64,000 bases of DNA from Adineta vaga (taxonomy: Eukaryota > Rotifera), in the NCBI GenBank assembly GCA_021613535.1, contig CP075496.1, positions 11,036,001 to 11,100,000 of the forward strand, written 5' to 3'. The position numbers and the translations under genes are program-made. Positions 49,327-62,370 of this stretch are shown piece after piece. Within the stretch, counting starts at the first letter, position 1. Every line of letters starts with the position of its first letter. Under the pieces are notes generated by a model. It did no database searches and had not been told where the DNA came from. It saw only the letters and a list, made by a program, of their open reading frames with translations.

Positions 49327-49983
49327 ATGAAATTTTGGACTTCACAACATGTATTCGAGTGAGTTTATTGTATCAGTCAGTATTCTTTATATCTATTTGT
49401 ATGCACTTTTGATAGTCACGATTGGGCAACAGTTGTTACTGCTGCATTAAATAAATATCCCAATCCGGTGAGTCCAAGTGTGATCGGTTGTGATGTTGTT
49501 GATCGAACCCTTCATCCATCCGGTACTATTCATTCACATCGTCTTCTATTAGCAAATTGGGGTATTGCACCAGCATTAAATAAAATTTTTAATATGAGCG
49601 AACTTGGATATGCTAGTGAATATTCAACAATTGATGCTCGACGACGTGTTATGACTGCTCGAACAAGAAATTTAACATTAAATCGTTTTATTAGTATCGA
49701 GGAACGACTTGAATATACACAACATCCAACTGATAGTTCAAAAACATTACTTAAACAAGAAGCAACAATAAATGTTGAGAATGTACCATTAACTAGTTAC
49801 GTTGAAACCCTTGTTGCCAAAACATTAAATACAAATGCAACCAAAGTACGCGAACTGAAAATTCCCTATTATTTAAGATTAAACTTATTGTTGTTATTCT
49901 TTTAGGGTCGTTTAGCAATGGAATGGGTTATCGAACGAATGCGTACTGTTCCAACAGCTGATCCAACTGAATATTTAGCTTAA
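49327..49983 (+). CDS. PRELI/MSF1 domain protein, slowmo/PRELID3-like
   Basis: Three exons: 49327 to about 49358, 49426 to about 49845, and about 49908-49983, giving about 175 residues. Seen: MKFWTSQHVFDHDWATVVTAAL, the classic N terminus of this family with KYPNP, then DVVDRTLHPSGTIHSHRLL, RTRNLTLNRFISIEERLEY and EATINVENVPLTSYVE, ending GRLAMEWVIERM. The wording resembles slowmo/PRELID3 rather than PRELID1. Family role: intermembrane-space lipid-transfer protein, working with TRIAP1 to carry phosphatidylserine or phosphatidic acid between mitochondrial membranes. It is the third gene of the compact array. The predicted protein is complete. Confidence 0.95.
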
Positions 49984-50160
49984 AAATTTATCTTTTATAT
50001 TAGGCCATATTTTTGAAATTATGTGTAATTTCCTTACATATTTTTTTGTTATCTCTCCGGTGCGAAAACAAAACAGTTCAATTAGTAACAGAAGAAAAAC
50101 TCTCCAAATGAGATCTTCTGAATAAAAAAACACAAAATTGTTGACTTCTTCGAAAATAAT

Positions 50161-50184
50161 TTTAGATATGATATAAAAGAAATT
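50161..50184 (+). promoter_or_regulatory. Splice acceptor and 19-nt leader before PHKB
   Basis: An AATAATTTTAG tract ends at 50165; the ATG follows after 19 nt. The gap to the preceding stop is 201 bp. Confidence 0.45.
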
Positions 50185-53100
50185 ATGAGTGACGGTTGGT
50201 CAAGAACTCAAAGACAAACATCCATGACCTATGCAGGTATCGGAAATATATGTATGGCGCCGAGTAGCGTAACTGGTTCGAATCGTAGTCGACGGCCATC
50301 ATGGTCTGATGCTAAAGTATAGAAAAAGAAATATTCTGTTTTTTTCATTTTTTATTTACACAAAATTTTCTTGAAAACTCCTACAGAAAGTTTGGAATGC
50401 TGGTGATGAAGAAGAGACTTATTCGGATTCGCATACGCAGATATTAAAAAAACTTGATAATTATTATCGAAAAGTAAAACGTCAAATTCTTGCATTTCAA
50501 AGTTTGACAACCGGTTTATTTCCTAATCATTTGGAACCGGATAGAAAAGTTGGACATGTCGTAGAGAATGTTTTTTGTGCTACTGCTGTTTGGTCATTAA
50601 GACAATGTTATTGTAAAATTGATAATGATCAAGGACGAGCACATGAATTAGGACAAGCAGCAGTTAAATGTATGCGTGGAATACTGAATTGTTGGATGAG
50701 ACAAGCTAAAAAAGTAGACATAAACAAAAATTTAAATGCTTTCTTTTCTTCAAAAACTATACATTTATAGGTAGAAGTATTCAAAGGTGAACAATCAACA
50801 AAAGATGCATTACATTCAACATTTAATGTATTCGATGGTAGTGAAGTCGAAGATGCTGACGAAGTTGGACAATTACAAATATGTGCAATATCAATTTATT
50901 TATTAACTCTAGTACAAATGATAACATCAAATCTTGAAGTAAAAAAATCAATCAACATGACAAAAACACAAAAGTTTTCTTTTTTCTAAGATTATATTTT
51001 CAATTGATGAAGTCAATTTCGTACAACAACTTGTTTTTTATATTGAACGTGCTTATCGTACACCTGATTATGGTATATGGGAAAGAGGAAGTAAATACAA
51101 TACAAACACATGTGAACTACATGCAAGGTAAGAAAGAAAATAACGCTTGCTTTGTGAAAAATGGATTGAGCAACTATTTAGTTAGTATTCGAGAGTTTCT
51201 TGTGACACAATATACATTTAGTTTCTCACTTGTTAAGGTTAGTAAATGGTATTTATCTTGATGAAAACTAACATGTAATGCACTCTGCTCACAGTGCTGG
51301 ATTCAGTGACAGAACAGTTAGTATATGATCATAAAATTGATTTGTTAAAACCGTCATGTAAATTGAGACTAAATGATTTAGTAATTTCTTCTAAGTTATA
51401 AATAAGTTACATATTATGCTTCGCTTGTATTGATATTTGCAACTCATGAAATAAAGTGCTGTTTAACTTCATACTAATGAGAAAGATACGCACCGTTCAA
51501 TACTCTTCGCTTTGCATCTAAAATGAAAAAAAAAGATTTGAAATTGAATTCAGCAATTCTTTTCGCGCAAGTCTTATGTTATTATGAGAACCGTAATATT
51601 AAAATCTTTTTCTATTAATTGTTCAGTTCAATTGGTATGGCTAAAGCTGCACTTGAAGCCATGAATGGTTTTAATTTATATGGTGATAAAGGTGCGAATT
51701 GGTCAGTTGTTTATGTAGATGTGGTATGTAAAAAAAGAATAAAATGTATAAACTTATTAGAAATATCATTTTAGGATGCACATAATCGAAATCGAACAAC
51801 ATTCGATGCACTTCTACCACGAGAATCAGCATCAAAAGTAATTACTTTCTCATCATTAGAAAACAAAGATGATTATAAGGTTCTATTTTTATTAATAGAA
51901 CACCGATGCTGCTCTATTATTGACAGTTAGTTGGCCGACATTTGCTGTTCATGATGCAACACTTGTACAAAATACGATTCGAAAATGTATTAGAAAATTA
52001 CGAGGAACACATGGTTTTAAACGATATTTACGAGATGGACAATATACAGATTTAGAATCTAAAGATCAACGATTTTATGAATCAACTGAAATAAAAGTTC
52101 GTCATTATTTGTCTCAATAAAAGACATCACTAATGAACATTTCATTTTTATACAGAAATTTGATAAAAATGAATGTCAATGGCCTATGTTTTTTGCAGTT
52201 ATGGTTATTGATGGTAAATAAATATATACAATTAATTGTTGAAGAATTCTATTGATTTCTATAGGTATATTTAAAAATAATCAAGCACAAGTTGATGAAT
52301 ATCTAGCTGCATTAAATCCTCTGTTAAGACGAACAACTGAAGGTAATAAATGATTCTTTAATAGATCTTCGACGAATATTTCAAACGAATTTGTCCCATA
52401 CAGAATCCTCTCGCATGAGCTCAATTACTAACACTAAATGCCCAAATTCACCTGTCATCAATAAAAGACAACAAGATGTATTTTTTTCACAAAGCATTTG
52501 TATGATACGATTGTTCATTCGATGAAAATGTTATTTTCCATTAGCTAGTCTTGTTCTCCTCTCGTTACAATTGTTAGTTTATATGTATGAGTGTATTGAA
52601 TGCATTTTTGTTTTTAAATCACTGAATATCAATTAGATAGGCATGAAATGTTTTTATTTTGCACAACGATTTATAATATTAGAATATCAGATTGTATTTA
52701 ATTTTCAATTGATTTGTTTTCTTTTCCTAGGAGGAATGATGGTACATTATTATTATGTTGATCATTCAAGACAACAGAGTAGTGCACAGAGTGAAGCTAG
52801 TGATCGTGGCAATTATCAACAATTACCATTTGCATGTAGTTCAGAGATTCTCAGTGGACATTTTTTTCTATTTGGTCAAGCTGTTTGGCTTATCTCTCAA
52901 TTACTTGGTAGGATAAATCAATACAATTTTGCTAAATTCTTGTTATCATACAAAAATCGTTTTATTCTATCTTCCAGTTGATAAACTACTAACAATCACA
53001 GATCTAGATCCAATTCGACGTTATTTACCACCAAGTGATCGACCAAAACCTAATTCTCGATATTCATCTATACAAGTAAATAATACAATTTCAATATATT

Positions 53101-56038
53101 CTTTTTTCTAAGTTTGTTTCTATTCTCCATTTAGGATTCATTACGCTATCAATATACTCCAAACATACCAAAACCAATTACAAGTTCACCATATGACGTG
53201 ATTGATGCAAAGAAAAACGCTACCGGACTTATAACATCAAACGTAAATAAAATACGATCAACAAGAAGAAACATTGACTATAAAGTTTCATTCTTAGGTT
53301 ACCTTCTCCGATTTAGTGATTCATGTAGTTGCTATCTCAGAATCTGTTCGTCTACAACAAGTCTTAGCGACATACGGTATTCAAACACAAACACCAAAAC
53401 AAGTTGAACCAATATTGATTTGGCCACCAGCAGAATTAGTTAAAGTATGATTGATATCATTAGCGCTAAAAAATGAAGAATTCCTATTCGAATTATATAG
53501 GCTTATACAAATCTGGGTGTGAATAAAAAATTTGGTTTTAGTGGACGTCCTGATCGACCTGTTGGTGTGCTCGGTACATGTAAAGTAAGAGATATATACA
53601 TTTAATATGGTATCCTCATGTTTGATTTTTAGGTTTATAGAATATGCTCAAAAACTGTTCTGTGTTATCCGTTAACTTTTGAAACGACTGATTTTTATAT
53701 GTCCAGTGATATGACTTTATTATTAGATAATATTCGAGTAAATATTTCACTAATAATATCGAACTTTTGAGAAGAATGATTGATAGTTTAAATATATAGT
53801 TTATCGTCTTTTTTAATACAAAATTCAAGCATTTTTCAATGAGAAAATTAGTTGTTTGTTTTTATATTTAGAGTGATTTTGAATTTATTACTAAATGCTG
53901 GCGTCTAAAAGGTCGACCGATATATATCATGATGTTACGTGAACGTCATCTACGGTAATAATCAATAAAAATCACATTTCTATTCTTGAAATATATAAAT
54001 TTAGAGGACCACAAAAATCTGATTTGTTAGAACTATTAACACAAATTCGTCAAGGAAAAGTATCAGCAAATATTTTTGTTCGATTAGAACGTTTACAGGT
54101 ATTTATTATCATTGACATCTCAGATAAATTTCTCATACAATCTTTCTTTCTTTTATTCTAGACTGCAATATCCAGTGCTTGTGTTGAACATTTAGATTTT
54201 CTAAATAATTCAGTATGTTCAACTCTCGATTGGAAATCTGTTGCTGTTCATGAATATAAAAATATTGCAGAAATCGGGCAATATAAATCATTAACCGATG
54301 TATCAAAGACACCTATTGTTGCCGAAGATATTGATTATACCAACCATGTATGTTTAGTTCTTTTAATTGTATGAGAGTGTGTTTGAAAATCATTTTTCTT
54401 CCTTCTTTTTACGTTTAGGAATTTAAAGATCGACATGAAGAAGAATTACGTGAATTTATTTGTAATGCCGAGATATCTTTAAATTCATTGAGAAAACATG
54501 CATTAGCTACCTATGAATTATATAAAATTGGCGGTCTTGATTGGATGATTAAAGATAATTATCGTGTTAAAAATCATCTTGAACATTTATTAAAAGAATC
54601 AATAACATGGCAACATTGGTAACAATCAAATAGAAAATGAGTATGAATACTAGAGAATTCGCTTTTTTTAGGGCTGTTATTCGTTTTGTCTCAAGTCTTT
54701 TACATAGAATGGTCGATAGTTTAGCTCCATCTGTAACAAATTTACTTGTTCGAGGAAAGACAGTAAGTTTTAGAAGAATACATTTCATTGTATTCAATCT
54801 TCACTAAAGGTTACAATTGGAATTTTTGGTTATGACGAAACGATTATTGATAAACCAATACGTCCCAATGAATTCTATAAAATACTTTATAGTGACGCTG
54901 TTTTTGGTCGTAATATATTTCATTCTGTTCTTTTACAAGAATTACTTATCAATGTATCTGTATTTATGTTAACTTCACCGGTTTGTTTATCTTAAATGTT
55001 ATTTTATTTTCAATATTCTTTAATATTTATAGCAACTTTTTAATGGAATACTCAAGTTACGACTTGGGTAAAGAAAATCAAATACTACATTTCATATGTT
55101 ATTGATTACATTCCTATTCTAGGTGGCTTTTCCAAGCAATGAAACTTGCTTTAGAACACTTACGAGCTGATGTTGAAGATACAATAGTAAATTTGTCTAA
55201 ATTTATCTTTCCTTTCTTTTTTGATTTTCTTCTATGAAAAGACATTGAATACTTTATCACCGAATGAAATCAAACAATTACTGTACTATGTTTTAACAAC
55301 TGATGTGCAACAAGCAACATCACAAAATATCGGAGAAGTTGAACAACGGTAAGAAAAGATATTCTCTTCATAAACTGACACTTAATTTGAATTCTTGTAA
55401 TTAGTTCATCGTTTCAAAAACGTCAAATGGATGGAGCATTATGTCGTGTACCAGCTGATTTCTTTGAACATGTTTGGTCAATACTAGAACGGACACCAGG
55501 TGGAATAAAACTATGTGATGCTCTTCTTCCACAGGTAAACATAAAGTTCTTCAACAATAATCGAACTTCATTCTGTGTATGTTTTCTAGCAACCAACATT
55601 ATCTGATATGACTGATTATGAATTAAATTTTTCATTGAAAATCGAAGAAATGCTCAGTCGAATATCTGATCCGGCATATCGATGTCTTGTTGTCGAAGTA
55701 AACTATATATGAATCTTCGCGCTCTATCTATTCTGATATTTATATCTTAGATGTTTGAATTAATCAATGTTCTATTAAAACGTAATTCTGAATTACGTTT
55801 CACTCAAACACTTGATGTTGATTATCTTATAAATGAAGCGGTGAAATTATTTCAACAACAAACAAATTCAAAAAATTCATTTCAAGAATTTTATAATCTA
55901 CCCATGCAATTAGTTGGAGGTTCAACTGGTTATATGGTTCGTGTTATAATTAATTATTTGTTCAATGCAAATCAACAAAATGTCGATACAAATGATTTAA
56001 ATACGGTAGCTAATACTGACATATGCAAAATTTCTTAA
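50185..56038 (+). CDS. PHKB: Phosphorylase b kinase regulatory subunit beta
   Basis: More than 20 exons over 5.9 kb, from ATG 50185 ([11 protein letters not shown]) to TAA 56036-56038. Seen in order: [38 protein letters not shown]; the glucoamylase-like GH15 domain with [52 protein letters not shown] and [43 protein letters not shown]; and the C-terminal calmodulin-binding half with [23 protein letters not shown]. It ends CKIS, a CaaX-like farnesylation box. Family role: beta subunit of the hexadecameric (alpha-beta-gamma-delta)4 phosphorylase kinase that activates glycogen phosphorylase. The PHKB-specific IQTQTP-x-QVEPI segment separates it from the alpha subunit. Two larger introns (about 51130-51628 and 52340-52730) are AT-rich with nothing recognisable. 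Start and several exon edges were placed by eye. Confidence 0.95.
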
Positions 56039-56561
56039 TTGCACTTGTGTTCGAGTGTTTTTCTTGTAATTTTAAATACTTATACATATATGAATAGATG
56101 TTAGATATGATTCATATTTTCAGCATTTTAATCAAACGAATCTCCTTGATATACTTTGATAAAATATATTCGTTAGAAAATAACGAGATTAGTTTTTTTG
56201 TTGAAATAAAAAAGATGTTGATTCGTAACGGACGTTTTGTCGGACTAGAATGTTTTCAAGAAAAATACATACATACGATGCTATCGACCAAACTACTCAA
56301 CGAATGTTCACTGTACACGCTATGTTTCTTTTTCAGTAATCGATATTACGAATTCGAATAGTATTATCATTAAAAGTTACCTTAAATAGCAATTCATTTG
56401 AAATTAACGATTAAAACTGAAGTGTAAGAAAATAAAATATGAATTAAGTATTAAAACAGAATTCAACTGCAAGATCAAATTAAAATATTTCGATATTTAT
56501 TTATTAGTAATAAAATATGTATGTTAATTCTCCCAATGAATACATATTCAGATGAAGTTTT
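56039..56561. other. Intergenic region between convergent genes
   Basis: AT-rich. An open frame at 56098-56361 (87 residues, Phe/Ile/Leu-rich) has no domain, no acceptor-like leader and no partner exon, so no gene is claimed. Confidence 0.45.
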
Positions 56562-57784
56562 CTACGTTCCATTACTAGCACCCCATTGAAAATTTTTATT
56601 AATAATTCCATTGATAAGCTCATTTATTGACAATTGGTTTTGACCACTTGAAAATATCTGTTTCAAACAATTTTCAGCGACATCGATTTCATTTTCACAA
56701 TTATTTGTAACTGTATGAAATATGAGTTTATCAATACCAGCCATTTTAGCTGCTAAGATTTGCAATACAATCATTATGGTTCGATCACCACCATAAGCGC
56801 CACAACCAAACCAACCTAAGCAAAATAGCTAATATCATTTCTTTACAAATCAACAGAATTTATTTTACCAGTATGAATATAGGTTTTCAAAGATGCTTTT
56901 ACCGACTGATGTGTTTTTAATTCATAAGCAGTATTTGCTAATACTTTCGCTGCCGAATAAGCAGTAAAACATGCTTGGAGAATATATTCAATTTGTTGAT
57001 GAGTATATGAACCATAACCATATTTTGGTGCTTCAATAGCAATAAGATTAATAATCTGAGGTGGATTAAGAAGTGTATATGAGTTCAAAACAGTCGATTC
57101 AGATGAAGTAGAGAATTTATTACCTATAACAATAGAAAAATATGATCAATCATAATCAATAAGAATAATACCATATAAATTCTTTGTATTCAAATCTACA
57201 GCCCGTTCAACATTACAAATTAAAATTGGATAAGGTGAATTATTTTCAATAACATGTGTATCGAAATATTGATCACCTTTATCTGTTGCATTATCTTGTT
57301 TGATTAAATATTCTCTTAAACATGCTAATAGTGGACATTCAAGAACTTGTAATTCATCTTGTGCAAGTAAGCTACTATGATAATATGAAAAGATATCACA
57401 ATTAGCAAAATTCATATGCCATTCAACAGAATTTGAATCATCGGTAGGTTTATAATCGAATACATTCGATACAAATGAATAAGATTTCGATAAATCATTA
57501 TGTTGATCAAGAGTGTAATGATTTGGTAGTTGTCTTGGATTAAAACGTGTAATTAATAAGTCATATTTTGATGGAACATATTTTTTATTTAGCATCAAAT
57601 CTTCCAATAAAGCTTTCTTATTTCGATCGTTATATTTTGCTGGAAAATAAGTAAATAAATCATATCCATTGATAAATGCAGCATTTTCTAAACTTTCATT
57701 CAATTGTCCATCATTATTACTTGAAAATATGCGTAGTTTTGATTCAGATGATGTAAGTTTTCGTAGATTATATGGTATGGCCAT
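56562..57784 (-). CDS. Macrodomain / poly(ADP-ribose) glycohydrolase-like protein
   Basis: Three exons: ATG 57784 to about 57172, about 57122-56870, and about 56814-56562, joined in phase by introns of about 50 nt, give about 370 residues. Seen: WHMNFANCDIFSYYHSSLLAQDELQVLECPLL near residue 130, where AQDE-x-Q resembles the catalytic QEE loop of PARG-family macrodomains; a central PPQIINLIAIEAPKYG; and WFGCGAYGGDRTIMIVLQILAAKMAG near the C terminus, resembling the second glycine-rich loop of macrodomains (G-x-G-x-(F/Y)-GG-x-R), which binds the ADP-ribose phosphates. It is inferred to bind or hydrolyse ADP-ribose polymers, possibly counteracting ADP-ribosyltransferases. The catalytic GGG preceding QEE in canonical PARG is not evident (YYHSS instead), so activity is uncertain. 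No signal peptide or membrane segment. Confidence 0.55.
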
Positions 57785-57809
57785 ATGATTGTGTATGAAG
57801 ATTAATCTA
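57785..57809 (-). promoter_or_regulatory. Splice acceptor and 22-nt leader before the PARG-like gene
   Basis: On the minus strand an ACATATTTTTAG tract ends at 57807, followed 22 nt later by the ATG. Confidence 0.4.
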
Positions 57810-57819
57810 AAAATATGTG

Positions 57820-57844
57820 ATATATATATATATATATATATATA
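57820..57844. repeat. TA dinucleotide microsatellite
   Basis: An uninterrupted TA run of about 25 nt immediately upstream of the PARG-like gene. Confidence 0.85.
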
Positions 57845-58659
57845 GAAGACATATTTTCATGTATAAAAATAATAAAAATATGTGTCTATTGCTTAACAAT
57901 ACATAAAACTGAAAATGTGTAAATTCCGTACGAGTAATGGTAAATAAGTAACAACAGGAACAAAAACAAAAGAAATGATGCCGGTACTAGGTTAGACTAA
58001 CTTGATCTCGTAAAACATTTAATGTATGTCAAATATGCGTGGCCTACGAGCAAATAGAACTTCAAAGTCTATATTTGTCATTCTTTTAATCTATTACAAT
58101 GATTATGTTACAAAATCATAGCAAATATAGGATAGACCAAACATTCACGCTTCATTACTTCTTAATTCGACGAATCATCACCTTTCACCAAACATAGTCA
58201 CGTGTAATTGGCCTTTATTCAAACTTCTACAATCTACTTTATCTAAAATATCACGTCGTACACGAAAAAAACATAGCCATATGGCAATCTCCAACTGACA
58301 TGCGTTTATTTTTATTTAAAAGATATTGTACAACATATCTTCAGAATTTATTTTTATTCGATTCAATGCATAAATAATGTATAAAAAAACAATGATCAAA
58401 GACGAACTTCTTTTTTCCATAAATGAAATGAATGTTTTTCGGCTGTCATGATATTCCTAAGTTTGAAAAAAAAAAGAGAAAAACATATGCGTGAAATCAT
58501 TATTATATTATGTTTTAGTTTAGTTTCAACGTCTTCTGTAGATCAAGAGTAATTGTCAGTATGTTTGTTTATTAATAAAATATTTAGAAAATTATTGATA
58601 ATTCTAAATAAAGTCAAAACATATCAACATGCAAATTTATTAAGGATTGAGTGTAATAT
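57845..58659. other. AT-rich intergenic region
   Basis: This is the 5' flank of the PARG-like gene and the 3' flank of the MICU gene, both on the minus strand. No ORF of note and no RNA-like structure was recognised. Confidence 0.45.
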
Positions 58660-60856
58660 CTAATTGAAAACAATCGCAGCATCGTACTTAGCACGATCAC
58701 GTAAACAATGTTTGAATTGATCGAATTTTGAGATCGGTTTTTCACTATTAGCATGTGTCTAGAAAGATAAAATAAATGGAATAGATCTGAAAACAAAGAA
58801 GAAAACGAACTCGAAAACCACGAGAAAGATGATCTTTCATTACAGCCATAAATTCATCGTAACTTCTGAAAAAAACAAACAAACAAACGAACGAGTACTA
58901 ATAGAAGAATAATGAGATAATTATTTACAGATGTTGATCATTATCTATATCGAATATTCGAAAGATAAGTGCAATTATATGTGGTTCAAGTTCATATCCT
59001 GTAGAGATTTTGACTGCTCGTTGAAATTCCGCTAGAAAATTAAGATTATGCTTTATGTCCATTAAAAGATGTATTAATACCTTGTGATATTGGTTTATTT
59101 GATAATTTATGAAAACGCATGGCTACATTGAATTCTTCAAGATTTTTAAGAAAGGAAGAAAATTGTTTGTATTCATCGAATGTTATCGCCTATCGTTGTT
59201 ACAATATAAACAAAATAAAAGTAAAAAATCTCAAGTATTTTATCATACGCTTTGTTCATCACTTGTTTTTGCTACTCTTTTAAGTATGAATTTTTTCATT
59301 TCGGTAGGAAAATTAGTATAACGTAAAAGCATTTCTGTAAAATCTGAATCAGTTATTGTTTTGAATCCATGAGAAAATTGATTGAATTCAATTTCAAGAA
59401 TTTCTTGTTGAAAATTTTCAATAAAACTAAATCACAACACATCTATATACATGCTGTGATAGACAAGGCAATATTTACGTCTTGAATTCGGTATAGTTCA
59501 ATGTATCACGACAATTTTTACCAAAAAAATGTACAAGAAGACTTGTATCGGGCTGTTCCGTATGATCAAACTAGAAATAAAGCAAGTGCTTTTACAAGAT
59601 AATTATTTTATCTCTCCTGCTGAGATTATTTTCACTTAAAACTGTATATGAATAGAACTTACATTATAATAAGTATTTATCTTAATCGTTGATTTGGATT
59701 TAGATGAAGAGTCTTTTGATGTCTGTCGACGCATCATACGTTTTTCAGCGATTATTTTTTCAAGCTAAAATGAAAAACAAACGAATCTTCATGAAATTTA
59801 TTATTACTTGAAATATACCACAAGAAATTCACGTTTATCAATCATTTGATTACCTAAATAGATGTTTGAAAATATATTTTACTATGCCTCTTGTATAGAA
59901 AGAAAAAATATGGAATGATGAAAAAGTTCTTCTGATTTCTCTTCTATAAATGAGTTGCTCTTAATATTTTTACCATCAATATCAAACATATGGAATGCAA
60001 TTTGAAATTGTGCTGTTGGTTCTAGATTGACAAGAGATTTTTCTTTTTATTATGAAGAAAATGATGTTTTACTTGTTAAAATCATACATAGAAATATATA
60101 TTCTGAAAATGAAATCAAACCTTAGAAAACAACAAAAAAAGAATAGAGCATGAAATATTCAAGTTCTTTTCCTACCAGAATCTTCAAGATTTCGAAAAAA
60201 TCGATTTGATCCACGCCATTTTGACGGTGTCTTAGATAACATAGTACGAACCATTTCATCTGTAAGATGTCGACGGCCGATACGTGCTAATCAAAACTTC
60301 AATAATTCTAAAAAATTAATTGTAATGAGAATCTTACGTCTAGGTCGATCAGAAATAATTGATTCGAGAAAATCGACTGCTGTCTAAAATAATATCTTTC
60401 AATGAATATTTGAACAAATAGGAGAATGGATTACCATATAAATTTCACCGTCGTATTCAAGCGAACTAAAATCACGAAAACGTTTTCCACGAATATTTGT
60501 GATACTTTCATCTGCATCATCCAAATCATCTGCATCTGTATTCTTTTTGTCATTATTATCATCATCATCGTCGTCGTCCTCGTCATTATCAATCTGATCC
60601 TGTTTATGTTCAGAATAGCGATATGCTTGTGGTGATCTTCCTACATTTCGTCGTTCCTACATAAAAGCAATCATTCATATTGAATGACGGTAAGAAAGTC
60701 TTATTAGCTTACATATTCTGCTGCGTGGACGGTAAATATAGATGACAAACGATTATTTATTTGTGGTTCATTGCAGCGAGTAGAGAAATAGGATGATGCT
60801 ATTGATACGCTTGTTATAGCAAGAGTTTTCCAGTACCTCGTCAAGAAGCTACTCAT
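58660..60856 (-). CDS. MICU: Mitochondrial calcium uptake family protein (MICU2/3-like)
   Basis: The ATG at 60856 (MSSFLTRYWKTL) follows a TTGTTCAG acceptor by 11 nt; the stop TAG is at 58660. More than ten small exons give about 430 residues. Seen: an Arg-bearing, hydrophobic N terminus (ITSVSIASSYFSTRC) suited to mitochondrial targeting; an acidic low-complexity linker (poly-Asp near 60560); the conserved FRDFSSLEYDGEIYMTAVDFLESI; FRNLEDSGLISFSEYIFL; a canonical EF-hand, DIDGNQMIDKREF, split by an intron near 59865-59985; VHFFGKNCRDTLNYTEFKTF; and a C-terminal second EF-hand, DIDNDQHLSYDEF, split near 58870-58930. Family role: intermembrane-space calcium sensor gating the mitochondrial calcium uniporter. 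The linker and segment wording resemble MICU2/3 more than MICU1; subtype is unresolved. Confidence 0.9.
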
Positions 60857-60870
60857 TACCAATTTATCTG
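60857..60870 (-). promoter_or_regulatory. Splice acceptor and 11-nt leader before MICU
   Basis: On the minus strand GTTTATTGTTCAG ends at 60868; the ATG follows after 11 nt. This also decides between the ATG at 60856 and the open frame continuing upstream of it. Confidence 0.5.
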
Positions 60871-61591
60871 AACAATAAACAAACAAACTTAAATACTGAA
60901 TTTTCTTCTCTCTAGAAGAAAATCAATACGAAGTATTCGAATGATCACTATCAATTCATACTTGATCAGATTGAAAAATGAGATATAGATGAATAAGAAT
61001 GACCAGTTTTGTACTTATGTGAAAACTATTCAACTTGATTATGAAAATTATGTTTTAGGCATTATTTTTACTGCAATAATAGTATCAAGTGATTATTTTA
61101 AAACGAGAATCTAGTATGTTTATTTTGTAATGTAGATCGTCTTCAACAATCTTAGTACTATTATATGCGAATTGATTTTTGTAGTCTTTTCAAATAGAAT
61201 AACATTGCATCCATCACCTATAGTTCTATATATATAACAAAGCAATTAATGTATTATAGATAAGTTTATTTAGCTAACAAATATTTTGAACCCATTGTTA
61301 AAAATTATTGAGCAGCAGTCAAAAACAAAGCACTTTCCAATGCTTCTAACTATATTTTGAATATATTGATGCATGAAAATTGTTGAAGTGTAACTTTGTA
61401 TTTCTATTGGTTATCGATATAATCAATCAAATTTCTTCTAGAAATCGTCCCTCCATATATATTTGCAGAGGCCGACAGGCCAAAAATATAAACCAATCAA
61501 ATCATGTAACTTTACATCATCCATATCCATTTGTTATTATTGTTATTTTTTTCTTCGCATTCGAACTATTCTAAAAGATCTTTATTCTTTT
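60871..61591. other. Intergenic region between divergent MICU and RPL27
   Basis: AT-rich, presumably the shared upstream region of the two divergent genes. No additional gene or RNA was recognised. Confidence 0.45.
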
Positions 61592-61616
61592 CAGATATTC
61601 CATAACAACATCAATC
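61592..61616 (+). promoter_or_regulatory. Splice acceptor and 22-nt leader before RPL27
   Basis: The tract TCTTTATTCTTTTCAG ends at 61594 and the ATG follows 22 nt later; there is no coding exon upstream. Confidence 0.5.
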
Positions 61617-62198
61617 ATGGTGAAAATAATGAAAACCCAAAAAGTAGTCATCGTCTTGGCTGGCCGCTATGCTGGCCGCAAGGCTGTTGTCATTAAAGTA
61701 AAGATTCATGTCAAGGAAATTTCTTGTAAACTAGTTTTCATCTTTCTAGCCACATGATGAAGGTAGTAATGAACGTGGTTATGGTCATGCACTCGTTGCT
61801 GGTATCTCTCGTTATCCACGTAAAGTAACTAAACGAATGGGAAAAAAGAAACAAGCACGACGAAATAAAATTAAACCATTTGTTAAAGTTATTAACTATA
61901 ATCATTTAATGGCTACTCGGTAAAGATTTTTCTGATATTTTCTATTTGATTGGAAAGAAAACTTTCTATTTAGATATACCGTTGATATTAACTTCGAAAA
62001 AAGTTTAATCAATAAGGAAGTATTCCGTGACGCTGGTCTTCGACGAAAAGCTCTTCGAGATGCCAAAGACAAATTCGAAGAACGGTAAAAGAAAATTTCA
62101 TTCCTTAATTTCAAGACAAAAAACCTTTTTCTCTTCTCGTTTCTATTAGATACAAAACAGGCAAACATAAATGGTTTTTCCAAAAATTACGATTCTAA
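61617..62198 (+). CDS. RPL27: 60S ribosomal protein L27 (eL27)
   Basis: Four exons, 61617-61697, 61750-61919, 61974-62084 and 62150-62198, give about 136 residues, the normal eL27 length. Seen: [18 protein letters not shown] (KOW motif), [73 protein letters not shown] and the C-terminal [13 protein letters not shown]. Role: structural protein of the large ribosomal subunit. Introns are 52-65 nt and the reading frame is intact. Confidence 0.98.
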
Positions 62199-62297
62199 AC
62201 CAATGGAAATTTATTCTCAATATCGCGGAACTTTTTTAACATCATCCGAAAGATTTTGTTTTCTGTTTTGATACAAAATAAGAAAGAAAAAAAAAGA

Positions 62298-62303
62298 AAT
62301 AAA
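62298..62303 (+). terminator. Polyadenylation signal AATAAA after RPL27
   Basis: A canonical hexamer 100 nt after the RPL27 stop and about 75 nt before the acceptor of the next gene. Confidence 0.5.
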
Positions 62304-62370
62304 ACTAACAACACCTATAAAATAGAAAGAATAGGAGAATAAAGAACTCTATCTACACAAAACATCATCA

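Noticed and set aside
50270-50295. GGTTCGAATC motif resembling a tRNA B-box
   Set aside because: It lies within the PHKB first coding exon and no A-box or cloverleaf could be found around it.
56098-56361. 87-residue hydrophobic ORF downstream of PHKB
   Set aside because: No domain, no leader or acceptor, no conserved-looking motif; in 3' flank AT-rich DNA such a frame is expected by chance.
61902-62183. Minus-strand 93-residue frame over RPL27
   Set aside because: Antisense shadow; RPL27 exons on the plus strand explain the sequence fully.
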